A stretch of 11,399 nucleotides of DNA from assembly GCA_007123695.1 (NCBI GenBank), contig SLGN01000121.1:1-11399 (forward strand). The letters run 5' to 3'. Position 1 is the stretch's first letter, and the number at the start of each line of letters is the position of its first letter. The notes under the pieces were generated by a model. It had not been told where the DNA came from. It made no database searches and saw only the letters and a list, made by a program, of their open reading frames with translations. The translations under genes were made by a program, and so were the position numbers. Shown here piece after piece: positions 1-9,007 of this stretch. Source of the stretch: Verrucomicrobiales bacterium (GTDB lineage Bacteria; Verrucomicrobiota; Verrucomicrobiia; Verrucomicrobiales; DEV007).

Positions 1-307
1 AGATGGTATTCCCCCCGGGGGTGTTCATCACGACGACGCCGTTCTCGGTGGCGGCGGCGATGTCGATATTGTCCACGCCGACGCCGGCGCGCCCGATGGC
101 GCGCAGCACCCCGGCCCCAGCCTCGATCACGGGGGCGGTGATCTTCACGCCCGAGCGCACGATGATGCCCTCGTAGTTGGGAGCGTTGGCGACGAGTTCG
201 GCCTCGCCGAGACCGAGTTTGACATCGACGGTGAGGCCGGAAGCCTGGAGAAATTCGATGCCTTTTTCGGAAATGGGATCGCAGACGAGGACGCGGCGCT
301 GGCTCAT
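1..307 (-). CDS. serA: D-3-phosphoglycerate dehydrogenase, N-terminal part (runs off the left edge)
   Basis: Catalyses NAD-dependent oxidation of 3-phosphoglycerate to 3-phosphohydroxypyruvate, the first step of serine biosynthesis, in the cytoplasm. Translating the reverse strand from the ATG at 305-307 gives 102 open codons to the window edge, so the gene is partial only because the window ends. The protein starts MSQRRVLVCDPIS, has the substrate-side VRSGVKIT (50-57), then the characteristic IGRAGVGVDNIDIAAA (71-86) and MNTPGGNT (94-101), the order seen in the N-terminal part of bacterial SerA. The NAD-binding core and any C-terminal ACT/ASB domains lie outside. No Shine-Dalgarno sequence precedes the ATG; the leader RNA is instead almost pure pyrimidine. 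It is divergent from the P-type ATPase gene. The family (2-hydroxyacid dehydrogenase) is certain; SerA rather than another member is well supported by the GRAGVGVDN-to-MNTPGGNT block. Confidence 0.9.
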   Translation of the reverse strand, partial: MSQRRVLVCDPISEKGIEFLQASGLTVDVKLGLGEAELVANAPNYEGIIVRSGVKITAPVIEAGAGVLRAIGRAGVGVDNIDIAAATENGVVVMNTPGGNTI

Positions 308-509
308 GGTTCTATTCTTGGGAGAAAGGGGGAGGAAAACGGAGGGTGGAGAAGGTAGGGGTGACGGGCTGCGACGCAAGGGGAAATGGCCGTTGCGCCT
401 TTCCCGGCACGCTGCCCGCCGGGTTTCGCCGTTGCGCCCTCGGCGCAATTAGGGCCTTGAGGTGCTTCCGCTTGACCCTAGAACGCCACGGAGGCACGAT
501 CCCGCCTGA
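308..509. promoter_or_regulatory. Divergent spacer between serA and the ATPase: polypurine tract, direct repeat and small hairpins
   Basis: This 202-bp spacer must hold promoters for both genes, but I found no convincing -35/-10 pair. On the plus strand 320-361 is a purine tract (39 of 42 bases), so the serA leader RNA is pyrimidine-rich just before its start. An 11-mer, GCCGTTGCGCC, occurs at 389-399 and 428-438. The second copy forms the left arm of a perfect 7-bp hairpin (TTGCGCC 432-438, loop CTC, GGCGCAA 442-448). Two further perfect 6-bp inverted repeats are GGGAAA/TTTCCC (381-386, 400-405) and CCCGGC/GCCGGG (403-408, 418-423). Possible roles are leader structure for serA or an operator; this is inference. 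Confidence 0.4.
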
Positions 510-3245
<2,736 letters not shown>

Positions 3246-3273
3246 TTGCTCCGCCGAAGTCGCCGGGATCGTC

Positions 3274-3311
3274 GAAGAGGCGAACATTTTCGTAGAATTT
3301 TCGGCCTCTTC
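3274..3311 (+). promoter_or_regulatory. Inverted repeat flanking an AT-rich patch with a -10-like TAGAAT, upstream of the lipoprotein gene
   Basis: GAAGAGGC (3274-3281) and GCCTCTTC (3304-3311) are a perfect 8-bp inverted repeat separated by 22 nt. The spacer is strikingly AT-rich for this genome and holds TAGAAT (3293-3298), one mismatch from the sigma-70 -10 consensus and about 58 nt before the lipoprotein ATG. No good -35 is present 16-18 bp upstream. It could be an operator-flanked promoter, or a long-loop terminator for the ATPase gene, although there is no T run after the right arm. I favour a promoter region with low confidence. Confidence 0.35.
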
Positions 3312-3355
3312 CGCCTACTCTGTCCTTTGTCTCGGTGAACCACCTACGAACCACG

Positions 3356-3679
3356 ATGAAATTCTCCCTTGCCTCCGGTCTGGCCCTCTTCGCTGGACTT
3401 CTCCTCTCGGGCTGCGCCCATTCCTCGAATCAGGTGTCCGTCGGGGGAAACCCTGGATGGTTCGCCGACGCCGCCCGCCGCGAGTTCGAGCCGATCCACT
3501 TCCGCCCCGAGCCCGACCGCACCGCGCACGAAGGAGGCGCGGGCCCGGCCCGCATCCAGATCGTAACCGATCGCCGCTCCTATCCGGATCCGCCCGCAAG
3601 GAAGCGCGAACGGCTCAAGTCGACCGGCTCGCTCGGCAACAAGAGCCGCGACTCGAGCATCCCCAAGATCATCCGCTGA
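3356..3679 (+). CDS. Small predicted lipoprotein of unknown function
   Basis: A 107-residue protein that I do not recognise. The start at 3356 gives a textbook lipoprotein signal: MK, a hydrophobic stretch, then LLSGC with the lipidated cysteine at residue 20. A GTG 21 nt earlier (3335) would extend it by seven residues but spoils the signal peptide's short n-region. After Cys20 the mature part is about 88 residues, rich in Arg, Pro, Glu and Ser, with few hydrophobic residues, so it is probably extended or disordered in the periplasm. No Shine-Dalgarno sequence is seen. It ends 26 bp before the thioesterase gene on the same strand, so the two may be co-transcribed. The open frame, lipobox and spacing support a real gene; function is unknown. 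Confidence 0.68.
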   Translation: MKFSLASGLALFAGLLLSGCAHSSNQVSVGGNPGWFADAARREFEPIHFRPEPDRTAHEGGAGPARIQIVTDRRSYPDPPARKRERLKSTGSLGNKSRDSSIPKIIR

Positions 3680-3705
3680 CGTTCCCGGAAGAGAACGGCG
3701 ACGCC

Positions 3706-4119
3706 ATGTCGGTCTATTCCGCGTTTCGGACGCTCGTCCCGGTGCGTCCGGACGACATCGACATGAACCGGCATGTCCACAATTCGAAGTATGCGGACTA
3801 CGTCCTGGCGGCGCGCTACGACCAGATGGAGCGCTGCTACGGCATGGCCATGGACGCCTTCCTCGAGCGCGGTCTCAGCTGGGTGGTGCGCGCCTCCTAC
3901 ATCGAGCACCGGCGCCCCCTCGTCCTCGGCGACGTCGCCGCCGTCGAGACGAGGATTTCCGAAATCCGCAAACACGGCGTGAAGGTCGATTTCATGATCG
4001 AGCGCGAATCCGACGGCAGGACCGCGGCGCGCGGGTGGTTCGACTACACCCTCGTCTGCGCCGTCAAGGGGCGTCCCCAAGTCATTCCCGACGACGTTGT
4101 CGCGGTCTACTCCGTCTGA
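3706..4119 (+). CDS. Hotdog-fold acyl-CoA thioesterase (4HBT / YbgC-FadM-like)
   Basis: A 137-residue protein of the single-domain hotdog thioesterase type, which hydrolyses acyl-CoA or acyl-ACP thioesters in the cytoplasm. The diagnostic block is RPDDIDMNRHVHNSKYADYV (14-33), corresponding to the family's D-x-D-x-x-x-H-V-x-N-x-x-Y active-site loop and start of the long hotdog helix. The following ARYDQ, YIEHRRPLVLGD (65-76) and the strand-rich C-terminal half also match the fold, and the length is normal for the family. The ATG at 3706 was chosen because the homology begins right after it. Upstream in-frame sequence overlaps the lipoprotein gene in another frame. A weak GGAAGAG lies 12 nt before the start. 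The actual substrate cannot be told from sequence; fatty acyl-CoA or a short aromatic or branched acyl-CoA are options. Confidence 0.85.
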   Translation: MSVYSAFRTLVPVRPDDIDMNRHVHNSKYADYVLAARYDQMERCYGMAMDAFLERGLSWVVRASYIEHRRPLVLGDVAAVETRISEIRKHGVKVDFMIERESDGRTAARGWFDYTLVCAVKGRPQVIPDDVVAVYSV

Positions 4120-4168
4120 AGCGCTCCATCCGCTCCTCCTCCCCTTCCCCATCAGACGCCCCACTCCC

Positions 4169-4387
4169 ATGCCCCCGACCCGCGACGAGGCGATCCAGAA
4201 AATCGAGGCCGCATGCAAGACCATCGCCCTGGAGATGATGAAGATCACCCCGGCGGCACGCAAGCTGGGGGACGAGGAAACGACCGCCGAGATCGTCAAG
4301 GCCGCCTACCAGCTCACAATCGAGCTCGAGGTGATCAAGAAGAAGCTCATCCGACTAAAGGGCCGCGACGACTCCGCGCTGCTGTAA
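4169..4387 (+). CDS. Small helical protein of unknown function (72 aa)
   Basis: A short protein I do not recognise. From the ATG at 4169 it reads MPPTRDEAIQKIEAAC and continues as an almost uninterrupted, strongly amphipathic helix pattern (about residues 5-65) ending in a Lys-rich KKKLIRLKGRDD segment and a short hydrophobic tail. This looks like a two-helix hairpin or short coiled coil. It has one Cys (16) and no signal peptide, so it is probably cytoplasmic. An in-frame upstream GTG (4097) overlaps the thioesterase gene and would add a Pro/Leu/Arg-rich, unhelical stretch, so I prefer 4169. The leader is pyrimidine-rich (4133-4150) with no Shine-Dalgarno sequence. The gap to the thioesterase gene is 49 bp. 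The coding signal is moderate because the gene is short. Confidence 0.6.
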   Translation: MPPTRDEAIQKIEAACKTIALEMMKITPAARKLGDEETTAEIVKAAYQLTIELEVIKKKLIRLKGRDDSALL

Positions 4388-4418
4388 AGAGGATCCTCGC
4401 AAGGACCTCCCGCTGCGA

Positions 4419-4499
4419 CCGGAGCCGTCCGGCAAGCGTTCTCTTTGCGAAGCGCTCCCGGCTGCCTTAGCGTAGCGTCACCGCGCTTCCGGGCTACGC
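4419..4499. repeat. Nested inverted repeats in the spacer before the DUF2062 gene
   Basis: The 124-bp spacer 4388-4511 holds several perfect inverted repeats. These are CCGGA/TCCGG (4419-4423, 4428-4432; 4-nt loop), GAAGCGC/GCGCTTC (4449-4455, 4483-4489) and GCGTAGC/GCTACGC (4470-4476, 4493-4499; 16-nt loop). A 10-bp palindrome, GAGGATCCTC, lies just outside at 4389-4398. The second and third repeats interlock, so only one can form at a time, as in alternative folds. There is no T run for an intrinsic terminator. It could be a dispersed intergenic repeat or a leader structure of the DUF2062 gene. Confidence 0.35.
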
Positions 4500-4511
4500 C
4501 CTTCCTCACCG

Positions 4512-5048
4512 ATGATGCGCAAGCTGCGACTCCGCCTCGAGCGGTTCTTTCTCTACCAACTTATCGTGCTCTTCCGCATCCGAGACCGCTCGGAGCGCGT
4601 CGCTCGCGGCTTCGCCGTGGGCCTGGTCGTGAACTTCTTTCCGACTTTCGGCTTCGGCGTACTCATCTCTCCGGCGGTGGCCCGCATTTGCGGCGGCCAC
4701 ATCGCGGCAGGTCTCGTCGGGGGCGCGCTGCTGACCTTCTCGTGGCCCTTTCTTTTCTACCTCAACATGCGCATGGGCAGCCGCTTCATTCTCTCGCCCA
4801 TCGAGATCGCGGAAATGGAGGACGTCACCCAATCCTCCATCGATGCCCTCCAATGGGGGCAAACCTTCCTCGTCGGCGCGGTGATCAACTCCCTACTGGT
4901 GGGAGGTTCCGCCTACCTCACGCTGATGCTGGTCTACGGGCGGGTGCGCCCGCACGCCCTCGCCTGGTTCAGGCGCCATTCCGGAGAACACCGGCGACGC
5001 TACGGCAGCGCCCGCACGAGAAGCGACCGCAAATCGGTCAACCGGTGA
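4512..5048 (+). CDS. DUF2062-domain membrane protein
   Basis: A 178-residue inner-membrane protein of the DUF2062 family, whose biochemical function is not established; the domain also occurs fused to glycosyltransferases and other envelope enzymes. The family core is clear: [20 protein letters not shown] (29-48), a second hydrophobic segment ending near residue 60, then [20 protein letters not shown] (70-89), in place of the usual conserved Asn-Pro region. A last membrane segment (about 118-142) is followed by a basic, Arg-rich cytoplasmic tail to residue 178. Two ATGs stand in tandem at 4512 and 4515; either may be used, and there is no Shine-Dalgarno sequence. The gene's last 11 bp overlap the 3' end of dnaJ on the other strand. 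No neighbour hints at a specific role. Confidence 0.82.
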   Translation: MMRKLRLRLERFFLYQLIVLFRIRDRSERVARGFAVGLVVNFFPTFGFGVLISPAVARICGGHIAAGLVGGALLTFSWPFLFYLNMRMGSRFILSPIEIAEMEDVTQSSIDALQWGQTFLVGAVINSLLVGGSAYLTLMLVYGRVRPHALAWFRRHSGEHRRRYGSARTRSDRKSVNR

Positions 5049-6180
5049 AGAACCTCTTGGCCCGTTCGAGGAAGCTCTCGCCGACGGGGTGGTTCTTGTC
5101 CGTGACCGTGCCGGCGAACTCGCGCAGGAGCCGCTCCTGCTCGCGCGTGAGCTTCACCGGAACCTCGACCTGCACGCTGACGAGGAGATCGCCGCGACGC
5201 CCGCCCTGGAGGTCCGGCATGCCTTTTTCGCGCAGCCGGAAAACGGTGCCCGACTGGGTGCCGGGCGCGATTTTTACCGAGGCCTGGCCGCCCAGAGTGG
5301 GGACAAGCAGCTCGCCCCCGAGCGCGGCGAGGGTGAATGGCAGAGGCACCTCGCAGCGCAGATCGACGTCTTCGCGCTCGAAGACTTCGTGCTGCTTGAT
5401 GTGGACGACGACGTAGAGGTCGCCCGACGCTCCGCCCTGCTGGCCGGTGTCTCCATGCCCGATGGAGCGCAGCCGCCCGCCGTCGATCATTCCGGCGGGG
5501 ATTTTCAGCTTGATGCGGCTGCTGCCGCGCACGCGCCCCTCGCCGGAGCAGGCACGGCAGGGATTGACGATGGTCTCGCCGACGCCGCCGCAGGCGGGGC
5601 AGGTCTGCTGCACTTGGAAAAAACCGCGGCTCACGATGACTTGGCCGACACCCCCGCAGGTCGAGCAGGTCCGCACCTCGGGTCGCCCGCCTTCGGCCCC
5701 TGTGCCGGAGCAGCTTTCGCACGGCACGAGCCGCTCGATCTGAAGCTCCTTCTCCACCCCCTCGGCGGCTTCCTCGAGAGTGATCTGGAGATCGTAGCGG
5801 AGATCCGAGCCGCGGCGGCGACGCTCGGACCTGGCGGCACGCCCGCCTCCGCCGAAGAACTCGTCGAAGATGCCTCCCCCGCCTCCGCCGAAGACCTCGC
5901 GGAAAATGTCGAAGGGATCGACGCCCTGCCCGCCCGCCGAGGGGCCGGTGCCGCTGGCGAAGGCGCGATGCCCGTAGCGGTCGTAGGCGGCCCGCTGCTG
6001 ATCGTCGGAGAGTACCTCGTAGGCCTCTCCGATCTCCTTGAACTTTTCCTCCGCCTCCTTGTCGTCCGGATTCTTGTCCGGATGGAATCGCATCGCAAGA
6101 CGGCGGTAGGATTTCTTGACCTCGGCCGCGGAAGAATCCCGCGAGACCTCCAGCACCTCGTAGTAGCAGCGTTTTTCCAT
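5038..6180 (-). CDS. dnaJ: Chaperone protein DnaJ (Hsp40, class I)
   Basis: Co-chaperone that delivers unfolded substrates to DnaK and stimulates its ATPase in the cytoplasm. The 380-residue product is normal length and has every class I part in order. These are the J domain with HPD (33-35), a Gly/Phe-rich linker (about 75-113) with a run of seven Gly, and four CxxCxGxG zinc-binding repeats (Cys 154/157, 172/175, 194/197 and 208/211). The two substrate-binding beta domains follow (about 220-350), then a C-terminal dimerisation segment. The ATG at 6178-6180 lies 4 bp after the grpE stop, so the two are co-transcribed and probably translationally coupled; no clear Shine-Dalgarno sequence is present. 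Its stop overlaps the convergent DUF2062 gene by 11 bp. No dnaK follows in this window. Confidence 0.97.
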   Translation of the reverse strand: MEKRCYYEVLEVSRDSSAAEVKKSYRRLAMRFHPDKNPDDKEAEEKFKEIGEAYEVLSDDQQRAAYDRYGHRAFASGTGPSAGGQGVDPFDIFREVFGGGGGGIFDEFFGGGGRAARSERRRRGSDLRYDLQITLEEAAEGVEKELQIERLVPCESCSGTGAEGGRPEVRTCSTCGGVGQVIVSRGFFQVQQTCPACGGVGETIVNPCRACSGEGRVRGSSRIKLKIPAGMIDGGRLRSIGHGDTGQQGGASGDLYVVVHIKQHEVFEREDVDLRCEVPLPFTLAALGGELLVPTLGGQASVKIAPGTQSGTVFRLREKGMPDLQGGRRGDLLVSVQVEVPVKLTREQERLLREFAGTVTDKNHPVGESFLERAKRFFTG

Positions 6181-6184
6181 GGTC

Positions 6185-6790
6185 TCAGTCGGCCGGAGGA
6201 GGTCCGGAGGACACGATCACGTTGGCGGCCCGCAGAAGACGATCGCGCAGACGGTAGCCGCGGCGCAGGGTGAAAAGCACCCGGCCCTCGGGCACGGTCG
6301 CGTGAGGCTCCTGCTTGAGCGCCTCGTGAAGGTTCGGGTCGAAGGCCTCGCCTTCGGACGGGACTTCCTCGACGCCCTGTTCGGCGAGGAAGTCGGAAAG
6401 CTGCTTGCGGACCATGGACATGCCCTGCAAAATGAGTTCCCCCCCCTCGACGGACTCGGCCGCTTTGAGGCCCATCTCGAAGTTGTCGATCACCGGAAGG
6501 AGCTGCTCGAGCAGGCCCCGGTTGGCATATTGGATCGCCTCGAGCTTTTCGCGGGCCATTCGCTTGCGGTAGTTCTCGAGATCGGCCTGGGCGCGCGCGG
6601 CGACGTCCTTCCATCGCTCGATCTCGGCGCCGGGGTCCGGCTCGGGCGCAGCGACAGCCGCATCGTCCGCCTCTTGAAGGCCTTCGGCGAATTCGACCTC
6701 GACCTCGGTGGCGTCAGCCGCTTCGCCGGGCTCCGCGGCGGTTTTCTGCACCTCCGGCACGGGATCTTCCTGGATTTCTTTTTCTGTCAT
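6185..6790 (-). CDS. grpE: Nucleotide-exchange factor GrpE
   Basis: Exchanges ADP for ATP on DnaK, completing the DnaK-DnaJ-GrpE cycle, as a cytoplasmic dimer. The 201-residue protein has a long acidic, low-complexity N-tail (1-57), then the long coiled-coil helix (about 57-112, with [20 protein letters not shown]). A four-helix dimer region and the C-terminal beta-wing follow, with FDPNLHEAL (150-158) and [17 protein letters not shown] (178-194), the family signature; the usual Pro after LR is Ala here. The start at 6790 is the first ATG after the preceding stop region, with a weak GAAAGA just upstream. The gene sits 61 bp after the phosphatase gene and 4 bp before dnaJ. No CIRCE element is visible upstream, so HrcA control is not supported here. 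Confidence 0.95.
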   Translation of the reverse strand: MTEKEIQEDPVPEVQKTAAEPGEAADATEVEVEFAEGLQEADDAAVAAPEPDPGAEIERWKDVAARAQADLENYRKRMAREKLEAIQYANRGLLEQLLPVIDNFEMGLKAAESVEGGELILQGMSMVRKQLSDFLAEQGVEEVPSEGEAFDPNLHEALKQEPHATVPEGRVLFTLRRGYRLRDRLLRAANVIVSSGPPPAD

Positions 6791-6805
6791 TCTTTCGGTT
6801 TTCCG

Positions 6806-6835
6806 CCCGCCGCCAGTTCTCGCATGCGCGGCGGG
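6806..6835 (-). terminator. GC hairpin between the phosphatase gene and grpE (possible attenuator or weak terminator)
   Basis: CCCGCCGC (6806-6813) and GCGGCGGG (6828-6835) are a perfect 8-bp inverted repeat with a 14-nt loop, in the 61-bp gap before grpE. On the minus-strand transcript it is followed by a purine-rich GGAAAACC stretch rather than a U run, so it is not a standard intrinsic terminator. It may reduce read-through, stabilise the processed grpE-dnaJ message, or mask initiation. Confidence 0.35.
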
Positions 6836-6851
6836 TGCGGGCCGGGACTAT

Positions 6852-8303
6852 TCACCTTTTCTGGATCGCGATCAAGGTGATGTCGTCGCTTTGGGCGGCA
6901 CCTTCCGAAAAGCGCTCCACCTCCTCGACGATCCTTGCGACCAGTTCATCGGGCGCCAATCCCGAATGAACGGAGAGGAGGTCGCGGAGCCTCTCCGCAC
7001 CGAATTCGTCGCCTCCGGGGCTCTCGCACTCGACGATGCCGTCTGTGTAGAGCAGGAGGGTGTCGCCGGGATCCATCCGTATGCGGTGGTCCTTGACCGT
7101 CCGCTTGAAGACGGGGCCCTCGTCGATGCCGGCGGCGAGTCCCGATGTCTCGACAGTCTCGACCTCTCCGGTGGACCCGCGGTGCAGCAAGGGCGGCTCG
7201 TGCCCGGCGCGCGCGAGGGTTACCTCGTTGGATCCGCGCTCGAGAATCAGATAGAGAAGGCTGAGGAACATGTCCTCGCGAATGTCGGGAAAAATGGACC
7301 CGTTCACCGCGTGGAGGACCGCTGCCGGGGAAAGATTTTCCGGAGCCCGGCTGCGGAGATTCGACCGGCACATCGCCATAATGAGAGAGGCGGCAATTCC
7401 CTTCCCCGAAACGTCGCCGATGGCGATCCCATAGCGGTCGCCATCGACGCGGACGTAGTCGTAGTAGTCCCCGCTGACCAGGCGGGCTGCCTTGTACTCT
7501 GCGGCGATGCCGTAGTCGGACAGCGCGGGCGCGGAGCGCGGCAGCAGGACTCGCTGGATCTCGCTGGCCTGCGTCAACTCTCGTTCGAAGCGCCGTTTCT
7601 CGGCAGCCTCCAGGTGGATGATCGCACTTCCGAGGGCGAACGCGCTCTGTTCGGCGACGCTCGCGAAGACCTCGGCATCGTTTCGGCAAAAAGGCGCCCC
7701 GTCGGCGCGGCGCGTCATTGCGAGCAGACCGATCGGCTTGTGCGCGTAGACGAGAGTCGCGGCCAGCAGCCGGACCCCGCCCTGGAATTCCGCCGCTCCG
7801 GGCGCGCCGCGGAATTCGGGCTCGCCGAGGAGATCGTCGATGTGGACGGGCCCACCCTGCTCGAAGACCCTTCCGACAAAGCTTTCGCCTGGCGCGAGGG
7901 CGGAGAGGCGAACGAAGCTGCGGTATTGGTTCTCGGCCTCCGGCACGCTCCCGAGGGCAACCACCTCAACAGGCGCCGGCAGCAGCGGCGGGGTCTCGTC
8001 GGCCGACTGGTAGGCGGGTACGAGCTGGTTGCGCTCGACGTCGAGCAGATAGAGGATGCCCCCGTCGGCGCCGACGACTTCGGCGATTCCATCGACGATG
8101 AAGCGGTGCATGTTCGACGTGGAATGGTCGTCCTGGAGCTTTTCCCCAAGGCCGTGGAGGAAGTCGAACATGCGCCGCTCCTCCACCTCGATGGCGTCGC
8201 GCTCGCGGCAGATGCGGTCGATGTCGCGCCGCTGCCTCCACCACGCCCCCCCGCCTGCGGCGACGGCGAGCAGCAGGAGGATAAGATAGACGACATGCTC
8301 CAT
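6852..8303 (-). CDS. Membrane-anchored GAF plus SpoIIE-type PP2C phosphatase (RsbU-like regulator)
   Basis: A 483-residue serine phosphatase of the partner-switching type, expected to dephosphorylate a STAS anti-anti-sigma protein. Residues 5-22 form one membrane helix, followed by a short charged helical linker and a GAF sensor domain (about 45-230). The PPM/SpoIIE domain (about 245-483) has EIQRVLLPR (248-256), SGDYYD (277-282), IGDVSGKG (295-302), LARAGHEPPLL (363-373), YTDGIVE (419-425) and SDDITL (472-477); Asp279, Asp297, Asp421 and Asp474 are candidate metal ligands. The catalytic set is therefore complete. The gene begins 24 bp after the STAS gene's stop, its probable substrate partner, and lies 61 bp upstream of grpE. 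The GAF ligand cannot be guessed from sequence. No Shine-Dalgarno sequence precedes the ATG. Confidence 0.92.
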   Translation of the reverse strand: MEHVVYLILLLLAVAAGGGAWWRQRRDIDRICRERDAIEVEERRMFDFLHGLGEKLQDDHSTSNMHRFIVDGIAEVVGADGGILYLLDVERNQLVPAYQSADETPPLLPAPVEVVALGSVPEAENQYRSFVRLSALAPGESFVGRVFEQGGPVHIDDLLGEPEFRGAPGAAEFQGGVRLLAATLVYAHKPIGLLAMTRRADGAPFCRNDAEVFASVAEQSAFALGSAIIHLEAAEKRRFERELTQASEIQRVLLPRSAPALSDYGIAAEYKAARLVSGDYYDYVRVDGDRYGIAIGDVSGKGIAASLIMAMCRSNLRSRAPENLSPAAVLHAVNGSIFPDIREDMFLSLLYLILERGSNEVTLARAGHEPPLLHRGSTGEVETVETSGLAAGIDEGPVFKRTVKDHRIRMDPGDTLLLYTDGIVECESPGGDEFGAERLRDLLSVHSGLAPDELVARIVEEVERFSEGAAQSDDITLIAIQKR

Positions 8304-8327
8304 TCCGGTTCGACGAACGCCGGGACG

Positions 8328-8879
8328 CTAGCGGTGCGGCGCATGCGTCTCAAGCTCCTGCTTCAGAAAATCGACCACGTCGCGGAAGCGGCTCTGGTTT
8401 TCCCCGTTGGCGGCGATGAGGGCCTCGTGCGCGGCGAGGACGAATTGGGCGTGCTCGACTTGGTCGAGGGGACCGCTGCATGCGGGCTTGTCGAGGTTCT
8501 CGTCGACGAGCGCTCGCTCCCGGCGCCACCGCGAGCCGTCGAGGTCGAGGTGCAGGAACTCGTCCATGCCGAGCTTCTGGATGGACGAGGCATTGCGGAC
8601 GCTGGGGTTGATGATCTCGACCCCGCCTTCCTCGCCTGTCGCCGCGATCCTGAGAGCAAGGCGCGAAAGCATTCCGATGAAAGTCGAGTCGATCCCGCGG
8701 CAGCCTTCCAGATCGATGACGAAGCGCCGCCACCCGCGATCGAAGCGCCCGGCGAGGAACTGCTTGATGCAGGCTGCCTGCTCGTGGTTGGCGGAGACTC
8801 CAACACGCACCCAGGCCACGGAGCCCAGGCAGCCGACCCGGATACTGTCGCTCGCGTTCAACGATCCAATGGTTGCCAC
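8328..8879 (-). CDS. STAS-domain protein, anti-sigma factor antagonist type, with C-terminal extension
   Basis: A 183-residue protein. Residues about 12-112 form a STAS domain: FVIDLEGCRGIDSTFIGML (53-71) aligns with the SpoIIAA/RsbV phosphorylation loop, with Ser65 in the Asp-Ser-Thr motif as the likely phosphorylated residue. In such systems the unphosphorylated form sequesters an anti-sigma kinase and frees its target. The last 68 or so residues (116-183) are not STAS. They hold a charged segment and then a helix, AAHEALIAANGENQSRFRDV, which resembles tails I associate with similar proteins, though that is from memory. The start is a GTG (8877-8879). The frame stays open upstream to a TGA at 8961-8963 but contains no ATG, GTG or TTG, so no longer start is available. 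The cognate phosphatase follows after 24 bp. No kinase or sigma factor is in the window. Confidence 0.85.
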   Translation of the reverse strand: MATIGSLNASDSIRVGCLGSVAWVRVGVSANHEQAACIKQFLAGRFDRGWRRFVIDLEGCRGIDSTFIGMLSRLALRIAATGEEGGVEIINPSVRNASSIQKLGMDEFLHLDLDGSRWRRERALVDENLDKPACSGPLDQVEHAQFVLAAHEALIAANGENQSRFRDVVDFLKQELETHAPHR

Positions 8880-9007
8880 CCGCAGCGGCGCTGCGACCCG
8901 GACTGCCTTCGGGTTCGACCGGCGGGCCGCCTCTTTGCGCCCGCAGGGGTGGGGATGACCTCAGTCTGAAAGCTCATGCAATGCCTCGCAATGGTTCCCA
9001 TGGTTCG

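Noticed and set aside
5089-6273. 394-codon plus-strand frame opposite dnaJ
   Set aside because: It is the antisense shadow of dnaJ; the translation shows no domain pattern and the zinc repeats and HPD are on the other strand.
6791-6851. CIRCE operator (TTAGCACTC...GAGTGCTAA) for grpE-dnaJ
   Set aside because: Looked for in the gap upstream of grpE; no such repeat is there.
6708-8969. 753-codon open frame on the plus strand across the phosphatase and STAS genes
   Set aside because: It lies antisense to two well-recognised genes, has no recognisable domain, and long antisense frames are expected in GC-rich DNA where stop codons are rare.
8971-9000. Two GCAATG copies upstream of the STAS gene as an operator
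   Set aside because: The repeat is only six bases, with no promoter elements at proper spacing; not above chance.
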